Of a stretch of DNA of 64,000 bases, positions 41,770-49,641 are shown piece by piece. Numbering within the stretch: position 1 is the stretch's first letter; each line of letters starts with the position of its first letter. The notes under the pieces are model-generated. The model ran no database searches and was not told where the DNA came from. It worked only from the letters and a program-made list of their open reading frames with translations. A program made the translations under genes and the position numbers. Origin of the DNA: Microbacterium sp. APC 3901 (lineage in GTDB: Bacteria; Actinomycetota; Actinomycetes; Actinomycetales; Microbacteriaceae); assembly GCF_030407765.1 (NCBI RefSeq), contig NZ_JASDCU010000002.1, positions 186,001-250,000 of the forward strand, written 5' to 3'.

Positions 41770-43062
41770 TTACTTGTTGAGCAGCTCGGTCATCTCAGCT
41801 GCGGCATCCTTCGTCGCCGTGGCGACGTCCTTCTGCCCGCCGAGGATCGCCTGGATCATCGAGTTGGTGGTCTTCTTCGCCTGGACGGCTCCGAAGTTCG
41901 GGGTGACGGGCACGGATGCGCCGCCCTCGACCATCTGCTCCGCGAACGGAGCGACGAGCGGGTCGGTCGAGGCGAGAGCCTCTTCCATCGCCGACTGGAC
42001 GCCGGGGAAGTAGCCGGTCTCGTCGGCCCACTGCTCGGCGAACTCGCCGGTGGTCATCAGCTTGACGAACTCCCACGCGAGGTCGGCATTCTCCGTCGTG
42101 TTGAAGACGGACAGGTGCGAACCGCCGAGCACGGACGGAGCGATTCCGCCGTCCTCACCGGGGATCACGGCTGCGCCGATCTTGCCCTCGAGCTCGGGGT
42201 TCGCCTCGATCAGCGCCTTCGGGGTCCACGAGCCCGAGAGCATCATGGCGACGTTCCCCTGAGTGAACGAGTCACGGAGGTCGGTCTCCTTCCACGTCGT
42301 GGCGCCGGCGGAGGAGAAGCCGTGCTCGGTCGCGAGTCCGGTGTAGAACTCGATACCGGCCCGCGACTCGTCGCTGTCGAGCTCGCTCGTCCAGGTCTCG
42401 CCGTCGAGCGTGGCCACCTCGCCACCCGCGCCCCAGACCCAGGGGTACACCTGGAACTCGGCGTCGCCCGCGACGGGGAACGGCAGCATCTCGGGCTTGG
42501 CGGCCTTGATCGCCTCACCGGCGGTGACGATGTCGTCCCACGTCTTCGGAGCCTCGAGACCGAGCTCCTCGAAGACATCGGTGCGGTAGACGATCGAGCG
42601 GACACCGGCGTACCACGGCATGCCGTACAGCTCTTCGTCGTAGGTGCCGGCGACCGCGAGACCCTCGACGAGGTCGTCGCGCAGGCCGTCTTCAGCGTCG
42701 ACGTACTCGTCGAGCGGCTCGAGGGCACCTGCGTCGGCGAACTCCGCCGTCCAGGTGGTGCCCGTCTCGGCGATGTCCGGCGTGGTGCCGCCGGCGATCG
42801 ACGTGACAAAGCGGTCGTGAGCGTCAGCCCACTGGATCTCTTCGATCTTGACCGTGGCCCCGGTCTCGTCCTCGAAGGCGCTCGACACCTCGTCGTAGAA
42901 CGCGGTCGCGTCGGGGTTCGTGCCCTTCATGATCCAGACGGTGAGCTCCTGGCCCTCTCCGTCGACGGCTCCGCCGGTGTCTGCTCCGCCACCGGCACAG
43001 GCCGCCAGGCCCAGTGTGGCCACGGCGCCCAGCGCCACGACCGGAAGAATGCGCTTGTGCAT
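41770..43062 (-). CDS. Sugar ABC transporter substrate-binding lipoprotein (SBP family 1)
   Basis: A 430-aa lipoprotein (lipobox LGLAAC, Cys22) of the SBP_bac_1 family (LTVWIMKGTNPDA, YGMPWYAGVRSIVYRTDVFEELG, GNVAMMLSGSWTP). Following genes for two CUT1 permeases and a NagZ-type enzyme suggest a GlcNAc-containing oligosaccharide (chitobiose, or GlcNAc-MurNAc from peptidoglycan). The start at 43062 has AGAGGAG upstream; the longer frame crosses the promoter. First gene of the operon. Confidence 0.93.
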   Translation of the reverse strand: MHKRILPVVALGAVATLGLAACAGGGADTGGAVDGEGQELTVWIMKGTNPDATAFYDEVSSAFEDETGATVKIEEIQWADAHDRFVTSIAGGTTPDIAETGTTWTAEFADAGALEPLDEYVDAEDGLRDDLVEGLAVAGTYDEELYGMPWYAGVRSIVYRTDVFEELGLEAPKTWDDIVTAGEAIKAAKPEMLPFPVAGDAEFQVYPWVWGAGGEVATLDGETWTSELDSDESRAGIEFYTGLATEHGFSSAGATTWKETDLRDSFTQGNVAMMLSGSWTPKALIEANPELEGKIGAAVIPGEDGGIAPSVLGGSHLSVFNTTENADLAWEFVKLMTTGEFAEQWADETGYFPGVQSAMEEALASTDPLVAPFAEQMVEGGASVPVTPNFGAVQAKKTTNSMIQAILGGQKDVATATKDAAAEMTELLNK

Positions 43063-43101
43063 CAGGGATCTCCTCTTTGAACGTCCTGGCGGCATCGGGT
43101 G

Positions 43102-43147
43102 CCTACCACGTAGGAAAAAGTATTCATCACTAACTAATTCCCTGCAA
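43102..43147 (-). promoter_or_regulatory. Promoter and candidate operator of the amino-sugar operon
   Basis: Minus strand TTGCAG (complement 43142-43147), 17 nt, AATACT (complement 43119-43124). Just downstream is the inverted repeat CCTAC-CAC-GTAGG (43102-43114), placed where a repressor would block transcription. The RpiR-type protein of the operon is the obvious candidate, by position only. Confidence 0.5.
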
Positions 43148-43206
43148 GTTATTCTCAGAAACGTCATGCGGCCGTAACATCGGCCTCTGCGGGCAGACCC
43201 ACGGCG

Positions 43207-43230
43207 CCTCCGGGGCTCTCGCCCCGGAGG
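43207..43230. repeat. 10-bp hairpin between divergent genes
   Basis: CCTCCGGGGC (43207-43216), TCTC, GCCCCGGAGG (43221-43230). It lies upstream of the -10 (TAGTCT, 43248-43253) of the spermidine-synthase-like gene, at its -35 position. It is between divergent genes, where no terminator is needed, so an operator or a left-over terminator is possible. Confidence 0.5.
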
Positions 43231-43259
43231 TCTCAGGGCGGAGCGCGTAGTCTCGGAGC

Positions 43260-44120
43260 ATGGGCAGGACGCGAGCGAAGGACACCGAGCACCCGCAGGC
43301 CCGTCTCGACCACGGAGGCACAGCCCGCATCGTGCCGTCGGAGTTCACCACCGGATTCGAGCTCATCGTCGACGACACCCCGCAGTCGCACGTCGACCTC
43401 GATGATCCCACGCACCTGCACTTCGAGTACATCGTGCGCATGGGCGCCGTGATCGACCAGCTCGCGGCAGGTCCTCTCACCGCGGTGCACCTCGGAGCGG
43501 GAGCGCTGACGATCCCCCGCTACATCGAGGCCACGCGACCGGGTTCTCGTCAGCAGGTGATCGAGCTCGAGGCTCCGTTGGCCGCACTCGTGCGCGAGCA
43601 CCTCCCGCTGCCGAGGGGCGCGTCGATCAGGGTGCGGATCGGCGACGCACGCGAGGGTGTGCGCCGGCTTCCGCCTGCCATCGTCGGAAGCTGCGATCTC
43701 GTGGTGTCCGATGTGTACTCGGGTGCACAGACCCCCGCCCACCTCACCAGCATCGAGTTCTACCGCGAGCTCGCCGAGCTCCTCGCACCGGGAGGCGTGC
43801 TGCTCGTGAACGTCGCCGACGGCCCTGGCCTCGCGTTCGCGCGGCGCCAGGTCGCGACGATCGCCGAGGTGCTGCCCGAGGTCGGCGTCCTCGCCGATAC
43901 GCAGGTGTTGAAGGGCCGCAGGTTCGGCAACCTCGTGATCGCGGCGTCGGCCGCTCCTCTGCCGAGCGAATGGCTGCCGCGGATACTGGCCGCCGGGCCG
44001 CATCCTGCGAAGATCGCCCAGGGCGCCGAGGCGACCGCCTTCGTGCAGGGAGCGCGCGTGGTCACGGACGCGGATGCCGTGGCCTCCCCCCGCCCGGATG
44101 CCTCGCTGTTCCTTCGCTGA
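43260..44120 (+). CDS. Spermidine synthase-like protein (SAM-dependent methyltransferase fold)
   Basis: A 286-aa Rossmann-fold protein of the spermidine synthase group. VHLGAGALTIPRYIEATRPG is the SAM-site region, IGDAREGVRR and DLVVSDVYSGAQTPAHLTS correspond to the active-site loop with Asp. Whether it makes polyamines is doubtful; many actinobacterial members are orphan enzymes without a decarboxylase partner. TAGTCT lies 6 nt before the ATG, so it is probably leaderless. Confidence 0.83.
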   Translation: MGRTRAKDTEHPQARLDHGGTARIVPSEFTTGFELIVDDTPQSHVDLDDPTHLHFEYIVRMGAVIDQLAAGPLTAVHLGAGALTIPRYIEATRPGSRQQVIELEAPLAALVREHLPLPRGASIRVRIGDAREGVRRLPPAIVGSCDLVVSDVYSGAQTPAHLTSIEFYRELAELLAPGGVLLVNVADGPGLAFARRQVATIAEVLPEVGVLADTQVLKGRRFGNLVIAASAAPLPSEWLPRILAAGPHPAKIAQGAEATAFVQGARVVTDADAVASPRPDASLFLR

Positions 44121-44232
44121 GCGCTCTGTTCCCGCGGATCACGATCCGGATGCTGGCACCGTGGGGCGTGCCGCCCCGACGACGGCGCCGTCGCGAGGCA
44201 CACTTGACGGGGGACGCTGCGGAAGGAGAGCA

Positions 44233-44760
44233 ATGAGTTTCATCCAGGGATACGACCAGGAGAGCCTTCGCGAGCTGGTCGACCTCGGTGAATGTGCCGC
44301 GCGGCTGGAGGAGATCGAGAGTCAGCGGAGCCTTCCGGCTCTGCTGGAACGGGTCTGGCTGTTGAAGGTCCTCGACCGTCTCGACGAAGCGCTCCCCCTC
44401 GCCGACGAGGCCGTGCGCCAGTCGCGCATGGCAGGTACGCGCAAGGACGTGCTGCGTGCGCGCGTGCTGCACGCCACGATCCTGCAGTACCGCGGCGCGC
44501 ACGCCGCCGCCGCGCAGGAACTCGCCACGTGCGCCGCCGAGGCGGAAGGGCAGCGCTGGGTCTCGATCGCGGCATTCGCGCATCACCATCACGGCAAGAA
44601 CGCATACGAGGCCGGTGACTACGAGACCGCCCGCGAGAGCTTCAAGCAGTCGCTGTTCCTGCGCCGTGAAGCGGGGGCCCAGGACCAGGAGCTCGAGACG
44701 GTGCTGCTCGCGATCGAAGCTGCCGAACGACGCCGGACGACGCAGCTCGTCGCCGGCTGA
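44233..44760 (+). CDS. TPR-like helical protein, function unknown
   Basis: A 175-aa all-helical cytoplasmic protein with TPR-like repeats (LLKVLDRLDEALPLADEAV, ATILQYRGAHAAAAQELA, HHHHGKNAYEAGDYETARESFKQSLFLR). I use the ATG at 44233, which has GGAAGGAGAG just upstream; a longer in-frame reading starts inside the preceding gene. It sits between a spermidine-synthase-like gene and a SprT gene; no functional link is known. Confidence 0.8.
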   Translation: MSFIQGYDQESLRELVDLGECAARLEEIESQRSLPALLERVWLLKVLDRLDEALPLADEAVRQSRMAGTRKDVLRARVLHATILQYRGAHAAAAQELATCAAEAEGQRWVSIAAFAHHHHGKNAYEAGDYETARESFKQSLFLRREAGAQDQELETVLLAIEAAERRRTTQLVAG

Positions 44761-44806
44761 CATCCCGCTGAGGGGTGATGTCGGCGGTATGGCCTAGCCT
44801 GATCGC

Positions 44807-45295
44807 ATGGCGGAACTTGACCGGGTGCGCGTCTGGGGCGAGGCACTGATCACGATGCACCTCGACGACAGCTGGTCGTTCGACTTCGACCATGCCAAGC
44901 GTCGAGCGGGGCAGTGCGACTACACGAAGAAGCGCATCACCGTGTCGCGATACCTCGCGGCTCGATTCGAGGACGACGAGATCCATCAGGTGCTGCTGCA
45001 CGAGGTGGCGCATGCGCTCGCCGGTCACGAGGCAGCCCATGGCGCGACCTGGAAGCGCGTGGCCCGCGACCTGGGCTATGTCGGTGGAACGACACATCAC
45101 GGCGAGACCGCGGTCGAACTCGCGCCGTGGGTCGGTCGATGCCCCGCCGGTCACGTCACCTACCGCCACCGGCGCCCGTCACGTGCGACGTCGTGCGCGC
45201 GATGCTCGCGCTCGTACGACGCCCGTTATCTCTTCGACTGGACTCGTCGCGAGATCACGGCCGACACGAGGCTCGCCGCACAGATGTCGCGCTGA
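44807..45295 (+). CDS. SprT-like zinc metalloprotease
   Basis: A 162-aa protein with the zincin motif HEVAHALAGHEAAHG (His65, Glu66, His69) and C-terminal Cys residues (RCPAGH, SCARC) of a zinc ribbon, as in the SprT/Spartan family. Eukaryotic Spartan degrades DNA-protein crosslinks; bacterial SprT is less known. TAGCCT is 6 nt before the ATG: leaderless. Convergent with the DUF3054 gene. Confidence 0.88.
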   Translation: MAELDRVRVWGEALITMHLDDSWSFDFDHAKRRAGQCDYTKKRITVSRYLAARFEDDEIHQVLLHEVAHALAGHEAAHGATWKRVARDLGYVGGTTHHGETAVELAPWVGRCPAGHVTYRHRRPSRATSCARCSRSYDARYLFDWTRREITADTRLAAQMSR

Positions 45296-45318
45296 CAGCA
45301 CACCAACGCGCCCGAGCG

Positions 45319-45819
45319 TCAGCGGGTGTGCGGGCCCGTCTCCGGGTCGGCTTCGCGCGCCGACTCCGCCTGCGACCGCTCCTCGTCGGCGAGCGCACCT
45401 TCGGCGCTTTCGTCCTCGCCCGCGTCAGATCCTCGGTGAACCGCGCCGTCGTCGCTCTGTCGTCCCGTTCGCCTGCGCAGGACGGCCGCCACAGCTCGCC
45501 AGCCGACGAGGAAGACTCCGAGCACGAGTGTCGTGACGATGATGAACGCGATCTGAGCGGTGCCTCCCGTTGCGACCCGCAGCAGGAGCCCCCCGATGAC
45601 CGTGGCCGCCCAGACCACGACGCCCCAGACCACCGACCACGGACGACGCGGCCTCGCAGGCAGCAGAGCAGCCACGACGTGCCCCACCAGCAGCGCGACG
45701 AGGAAGGGCCAGGCGGTGATCAGGAATCCGCCGGGGCTCTCACCGTGCGAGGCACGACCGATCACGGCGAACACGAGGACCAGGACGGCATCGACGATGA
45801 AAGCGGGGACGAACCTCAT
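45319..45819 (-). CDS. DUF3054 family membrane protein
   Basis: A 166-aa protein with four membrane helices in the first 115 residues (AFIVDAVLVLVFAVIGRASH, the DUF3054 signature) and an acidic, probably disordered tail of about 50 residues. Function unknown. TAGGGT lies 6 nt before the ATG (45826-45831), so probably leaderless. Confidence 0.82.
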   Translation of the reverse strand: MRFVPAFIVDAVLVLVFAVIGRASHGESPGGFLITAWPFLVALLVGHVVAALLPARPRRPWSVVWGVVVWAATVIGGLLLRVATGGTAQIAFIIVTTLVLGVFLVGWRAVAAVLRRRTGRQSDDGAVHRGSDAGEDESAEGALADEERSQAESAREADPETGPHTR

Positions 45820-45936
45820 GCCACGACCCTACGTCGGGAGTGGCTCAACCCGCGCCGTGTGCACGGCCTGTTGCCGACCGCATTGCGAGTCTGTGAAGGA
45901 GAGATGCTCCGTCGGCCGCGATTCCGGATGAACGGG

Positions 45937-46593
45937 TCAGTCGAACGCGACGAAGACCCCATCGCGCAGCACGGGCACGACATCGAGGGCATCGAGCTCG
46001 GCGGCGCTCGACGGCGCCGTCGGGACGACGCCGGATGCCTGCATCCGATCGGTCGCGGCGACCCCGTCTGCGAGCTCTCGTGCCGATCCGCTGGCGCTGA
46101 CCATATGGCGCAGCGCCCGCTTCAGCGCTCGGAACCCCTCGGCCGCCACGGCCGCATCGGGCGCAGTGTGGTCGATGCCGAGATCGGTCAACGCCGCGAC
46201 GATCGCTCCGGCCCCCAGGTGGTCTTCGACCGCGAACCGCACCGCACCCTCGGCGTCGGCTTCGCCCGCCGCGATCACGTTCACCGACGTGCGCGCCTGG
46301 TTGCGATCCTGCAGTGTCGCGATGGTTCGCGCCACTGCCGAGGCGTTGCGGAGACTTCCGACCAGCACCACGGCCTCACCGGCGCGGGCGGCGACCGCAG
46401 CGCCGTTGCGAGACCACACACGTGCGTCGTCGAGCGAGACAGTGGATCCGGATGCGACGGCATCTGCCACGGTCGACGAGAAGCGCAGCACGTCGACGAC
46501 GACGACGACATCGGCGGGTGCGAGGCGGTCGAGTCCTTCGACGCCCCATTCGAGGCGCACCTGATACGTGGACTGGTCGAACGGAGACGGCAT
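45937..46593 (-). CDS. 2-phosphosulfolactate phosphatase family protein (ComB-like)
   Basis: A 218-aa protein of the ComB family: VVVVDVLRFSSTVADAVASG at the N-terminus, VVLVGSLRNASAVA, and VNVIAAGE. In methanogens ComB makes sulfolactate for coenzyme M; here no comA or comC homologue is near, so the true substrate is unknown. TAGGCT lies 6 nt before the ATG (46600-46605): leaderless. Confidence 0.85.
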   Translation of the reverse strand: MPSPFDQSTYQVRLEWGVEGLDRLAPADVVVVVDVLRFSSTVADAVASGSTVSLDDARVWSRNGAAVAARAGEAVVLVGSLRNASAVARTIATLQDRNQARTSVNVIAAGEADAEGAVRFAVEDHLGAGAIVAALTDLGIDHTAPDAAVAAEGFRALKRALRHMVSASGSARELADGVAATDRMQASGVVPTAPSSAAELDALDVVPVLRDGVFVAFD

Positions 46594-46676
46594 CCGTCCA
46601 GCCTAGAACGACCGGATGCACCAGAACGCCCCGATGACCTATCGAGTCATGGGGCGTGCCGGGCGCGCGGATGCCG

Positions 46677-48149
46677 TCAGTCTGCGGCGAGCGCGTCGAC
46701 CGGCGCCACCCGGGTGGCGAGTCGGGTCGGTGTCGCCGCCGCGACCAGGGTCAGCACCGCAGTCGCCACGACGATGACGACGACGGGCAGCCAGGGCACG
46801 TGAGGCGCGACGAGCCCTGCAGGTTCGAAGTCGGGCAGGGTCGGCACGGATCCGAGCAGAGACTGCGCTGCGATCCATCCGTACGCGATCCCCAGGATCA
46901 ACCCGGTGAGCGTCGCGGCCACCGTGATGTGCGCGGCCTCGAGCAGCACCATGCGGCGCACCTGGCTGTTGGACAAGCCGATCGAGCGAAGGAGTCCGAG
47001 CTCGCGGCGGCGCTGCACGACGCCGATCGTCAGCAGGTTGACCAGCCCGACCGCGGCGATCACCGCCGACACGGCGACGAGCACCATCATCACGGAGGCG
47101 AAGGCGTCGAACGGAGTGAAGAACTCTGCGGGCGTCTCGCCGTCGACCTGACCGATCAGCATCTGCTTGACCGATTCGAGCGCGACCGCGAACATCGTGA
47201 CGAGCGTGACCCCCATCACGACGCCGATCGCCATGCGCGACGAGCGCTCCGGATAGCGCAGGGCATTCTCGGCCGCAAGTCGCGCGGTGGCGCTCGATCC
47301 GAACATCCGCCCCACCAGACGCAGCACGGGCGGCATGAACAGCACCGAGCCGAGGGCGAGTCCGGTGAACGAGAGCAGCCCACCGAAGAAGGACACCACC
47401 ACCCCGATCGGATGCGCGAGACCCACCACGACCCCCGCCGCCAGCAGGACGGTGCCTGCCACCAGCAGAACCCACGCGCCGATGTGACGCCCGGGGCGCG
47501 ACATCTCGTCGTGGCTGCGCTCGACCGAGCCGCCGATCGCCTGCAGCGGTGTGACGGCGAGCACGCGCCTGGATCCCGCCCAGGCCGCAGCCCAGGTGGT
47601 GAGGGCGACGCCGATCACGGGCAGGGCGACGAACGGCTGGGCGAGAGTGAACCCTTCCGGCTGGTTCTCGATCAGCCCGGAGCCGATCTGCACGCCGACA
47701 GCCGCGATCGCGAGACCGGCGAGAAGGCCCAGCACTGCACCGATGACGCCGACCACGAAGCCCTGCCTGCCGACCTCCGCGCGCTGCGACCGCGCGGTCG
47801 CGCCGATGAGGCGCATCAGTGCGATCTGACGGGTGCGCCCGGCGATGATCGTCGAGAAGGTGTTGGCGGTGACGATCGCCGCGACGTACATGGCGACGCC
47901 CGTGAGGAGCACCGAGAGCAGCCCGACCACGAACGCGAGCGTCTCGCTGTCACCGATGAACGGGTCGGCTTGGAGCACTGCTCCGAGGTAGGCCGTGGTC
48001 TCGACCAGCACCACTCCGAAGGCCGCCGAGAGCGTCGCGACCAGGACGCTGGCTCCCATCCCCCGGTCGCGCAGCCAGGTCAGGCGCGGACCGGTCGCGG
48101 ACGTCTGGGCGACGACCGTGCGGGTCGGGGAATCGATGACGGCGCTCAT
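46677..48149 (-). CDS. FtsX-like ABC transporter permease
   Basis: A 490-aa membrane protein with two FtsX domains (about 55-175 and 360-475) and eight to nine helices. Typical stretches are TIIAGRTRQIALMRLIGATARSQR and GVVQRRRELGLLRSIGLSNSQVRRMV. Its start overlaps the ATPase stop (ATGA). Together they form a MacB/BceAB-like unit, without a large extracytoplasmic domain. Possible roles: antibiotic resistance or envelope-stress sensing with the two-component system encoded upstream. Confidence 0.92.
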   Translation of the reverse strand: MSAVIDSPTRTVVAQTSATGPRLTWLRDRGMGASVLVATLSAAFGVVLVETTAYLGAVLQADPFIGDSETLAFVVGLLSVLLTGVAMYVAAIVTANTFSTIIAGRTRQIALMRLIGATARSQRAEVGRQGFVVGVIGAVLGLLAGLAIAAVGVQIGSGLIENQPEGFTLAQPFVALPVIGVALTTWAAAWAGSRRVLAVTPLQAIGGSVERSHDEMSRPGRHIGAWVLLVAGTVLLAAGVVVGLAHPIGVVVSFFGGLLSFTGLALGSVLFMPPVLRLVGRMFGSSATARLAAENALRYPERSSRMAIGVVMGVTLVTMFAVALESVKQMLIGQVDGETPAEFFTPFDAFASVMMVLVAVSAVIAAVGLVNLLTIGVVQRRRELGLLRSIGLSNSQVRRMVLLEAAHITVAATLTGLILGIAYGWIAAQSLLGSVPTLPDFEPAGLVAPHVPWLPVVVIVVATAVLTLVAAATPTRLATRVAPVDALAAD

Positions 48150-48907
48150 GCCGCGACCTCGGCGGCGAGCATGTAGGCCGAGATCTGCTCAGCGCTCTGA
48201 CGCGGATGATCGGCGACGATCCGTCCGTCGCCGAGGAACAGCACCCGGTCGGCGTAGCTCGCTGCGATCGCGTCGTGCGTGACCATCGCGATCGATTGCC
48301 CGTGCTCGCGGCTCGCGGTCGCGAGCAGTTGCAGCACCTCGCGTCCGGTCTTCGAGTCGAGATTGCCGGTCGGCTCATCGGCGAAGACCAGGTCGGGTGC
48401 CGTGGCGAGCGCACGGGCGATCGCGACACGCTGCTGCTGGCCGCCCGACAGCTGATGCGGTCGGTGCTGCAGCCGTGATCCGAGCCCGAGTGTCTCGATC
48501 AGTCCATCGATGCGCGCCTTCTCGATCGCGCTGGGTCGGCGACCGTCGAGCTCGAACGGCAGCATGATGTTGCCGAGGGCGGTGAGCGTCGGCACGAGGT
48601 TGAACGCCTGGAAGATGAATCCGACTCGGCGTCGGCGAAGGATCGTCAGGTCGAGATCTCCGAGTTCCGTGATCTCGGTGTCGCCGATCCAGCTCCTCCC
48701 CTGCGTCGGGGTGTCGAGGCCGGCCATGATGTGCATGAGCGTGGACTTTCCCGAACCGGACGGACCCATGATTGCGGTGAACTGCCCACGGCGGATGCCG
48801 ACGCTGACGTCGTCCAGCGCGTGGACGGTGCCTTCGCCGGCGCCGTAGGTCTTCGTGAGGTGCTGGACGCGGGCTGCGAGCCCGAGGTCGGTGGTCGTGA
48901 TCTCCAT
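48146..48907 (-). CDS. ABC transporter ATP-binding protein (MacB/LolD type)
   Basis: A 253-aa ATPase: Walker A GPSGSGKST, Q-loop FQAFNLVPTLTA, signature LSGGQQQRVAIA, Walker B LVFADEPTGNLD, and a switch His in MVTHD. It partners the FtsX-like permease. A -10 TAGCGT 7 nt before the ATG (48915-48920) suggests leaderless mRNA; an inverted repeat about 50 bp upstream of it is a candidate response-regulator site. Confidence 0.95.
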   Translation of the reverse strand: MEITTTDLGLAARVQHLTKTYGAGEGTVHALDDVSVGIRRGQFTAIMGPSGSGKSTLMHIMAGLDTPTQGRSWIGDTEITELGDLDLTILRRRRVGFIFQAFNLVPTLTALGNIMLPFELDGRRPSAIEKARIDGLIETLGLGSRLQHRPHQLSGGQQQRVAIARALATAPDLVFADEPTGNLDSKTGREVLQLLATASREHGQSIAMVTHDAIAASYADRVLFLGDGRIVADHPRQSAEQISAYMLAAEVAA

Positions 48908-48957
48908 GCCTTCGACGCTACGGACGGCGGGTGTGCCACCGCGTCGCCCTGACGGCG

Positions 48958-48980
48958 CATCCTTCTACATCGCAAGGATG
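48958..48980. promoter_or_regulatory. Inverted repeat upstream of the ABC/FtsX operon
   Basis: CATCCTT (48958-48964), 9 nt, AAGGATG (48974-48980). It lies about 40-60 bp upstream of the -10 box of the ABC gene, as expected for an activator site of the NarL/LuxR-type response regulator encoded next door. Assignment by position. Confidence 0.45.
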
Positions 48981-49005
48981 ATCCCGCGGTGCGCGTTCGG
49001 TCAGG

Positions 49006-49641
49006 TCAGGCGAGCCCGTGCTCGAAGGCGAAGACCACGAGCTGCACGCGGTCGCGCAGGGAGAGCTTCGTCAGGATGCGGCTGATGTGGGTCTTCACAG
49101 TCGCCTCGCTGAGATATTCGCGAGCGGCGATCTCGGAGTTCGACAGACCCCTGGCTGCGAGCGCGAAGATCTCGCGCTCACGGTCGGTCAGCGCGGAGAA
49201 CTGCACCGGCACCGGCTTCGGGGCCTCGGCGAAGTGCTCGAACAGTTCACGCGTGGCGGAGGCGGCGATCACGCTCGAACCGGAGTGGACGGTGCGGATC
49301 GCCGCGAGGAGGAACTCGGGGTCTGCGTCCTTGAGAAGGAACCCGCTGGCCCCCTGACGGATGGCACGGGCGGCCGCCTCATCGAGGTCGAAGGTGGTCA
49401 GCATCACGATGCGGGGCGGGTCGGGCTGAGCGAGGATCTCGGCGGTCGCGGCCAAGCCGTCCATGACCGGCATCCTGATGTCCATCAGCACCACATCCGG
49501 TCGGGTCGAACGCACGACGGCGACGCCCTCTCGGCCGTCGCCCGCTTCGCCGACCACGTCGAGGTCGGACTGCGAGGCGAGCAGCATGCGGACCCCGGCG
49601 CGGAACAGCGCCTGATCATCGACGAGGACGACCCTGATCAT
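49006..49641 (-). CDS. NarL/LuxR-family response regulator
   Basis: A 211-aa protein with a receiver domain (Asp8, Asp9, phospho-acceptor Asp54 in VVLMDIRMPVMDG) and a C-terminal LuxR HTH (about 145-205: LTDREREIFALAARGLSNSEIAAREYLSEATVKTH split over recognition helices). Coupled by 4-nt overlap to the sensor kinase gene. Probably regulates the neighbouring ABC/FtsX operon. Confidence 0.95.
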   Translation of the reverse strand: MIRVVLVDDQALFRAGVRMLLASQSDLDVVGEAGDGREGVAVVRSTRPDVVLMDIRMPVMDGLAATAEILAQPDPPRIVMLTTFDLDEAAARAIRQGASGFLLKDADPEFLLAAIRTVHSGSSVIAASATRELFEHFAEAPKPVPVQFSALTDREREIFALAARGLSNSEIAAREYLSEATVKTHISRILTKLSLRDRVQLVVFAFEHGLA

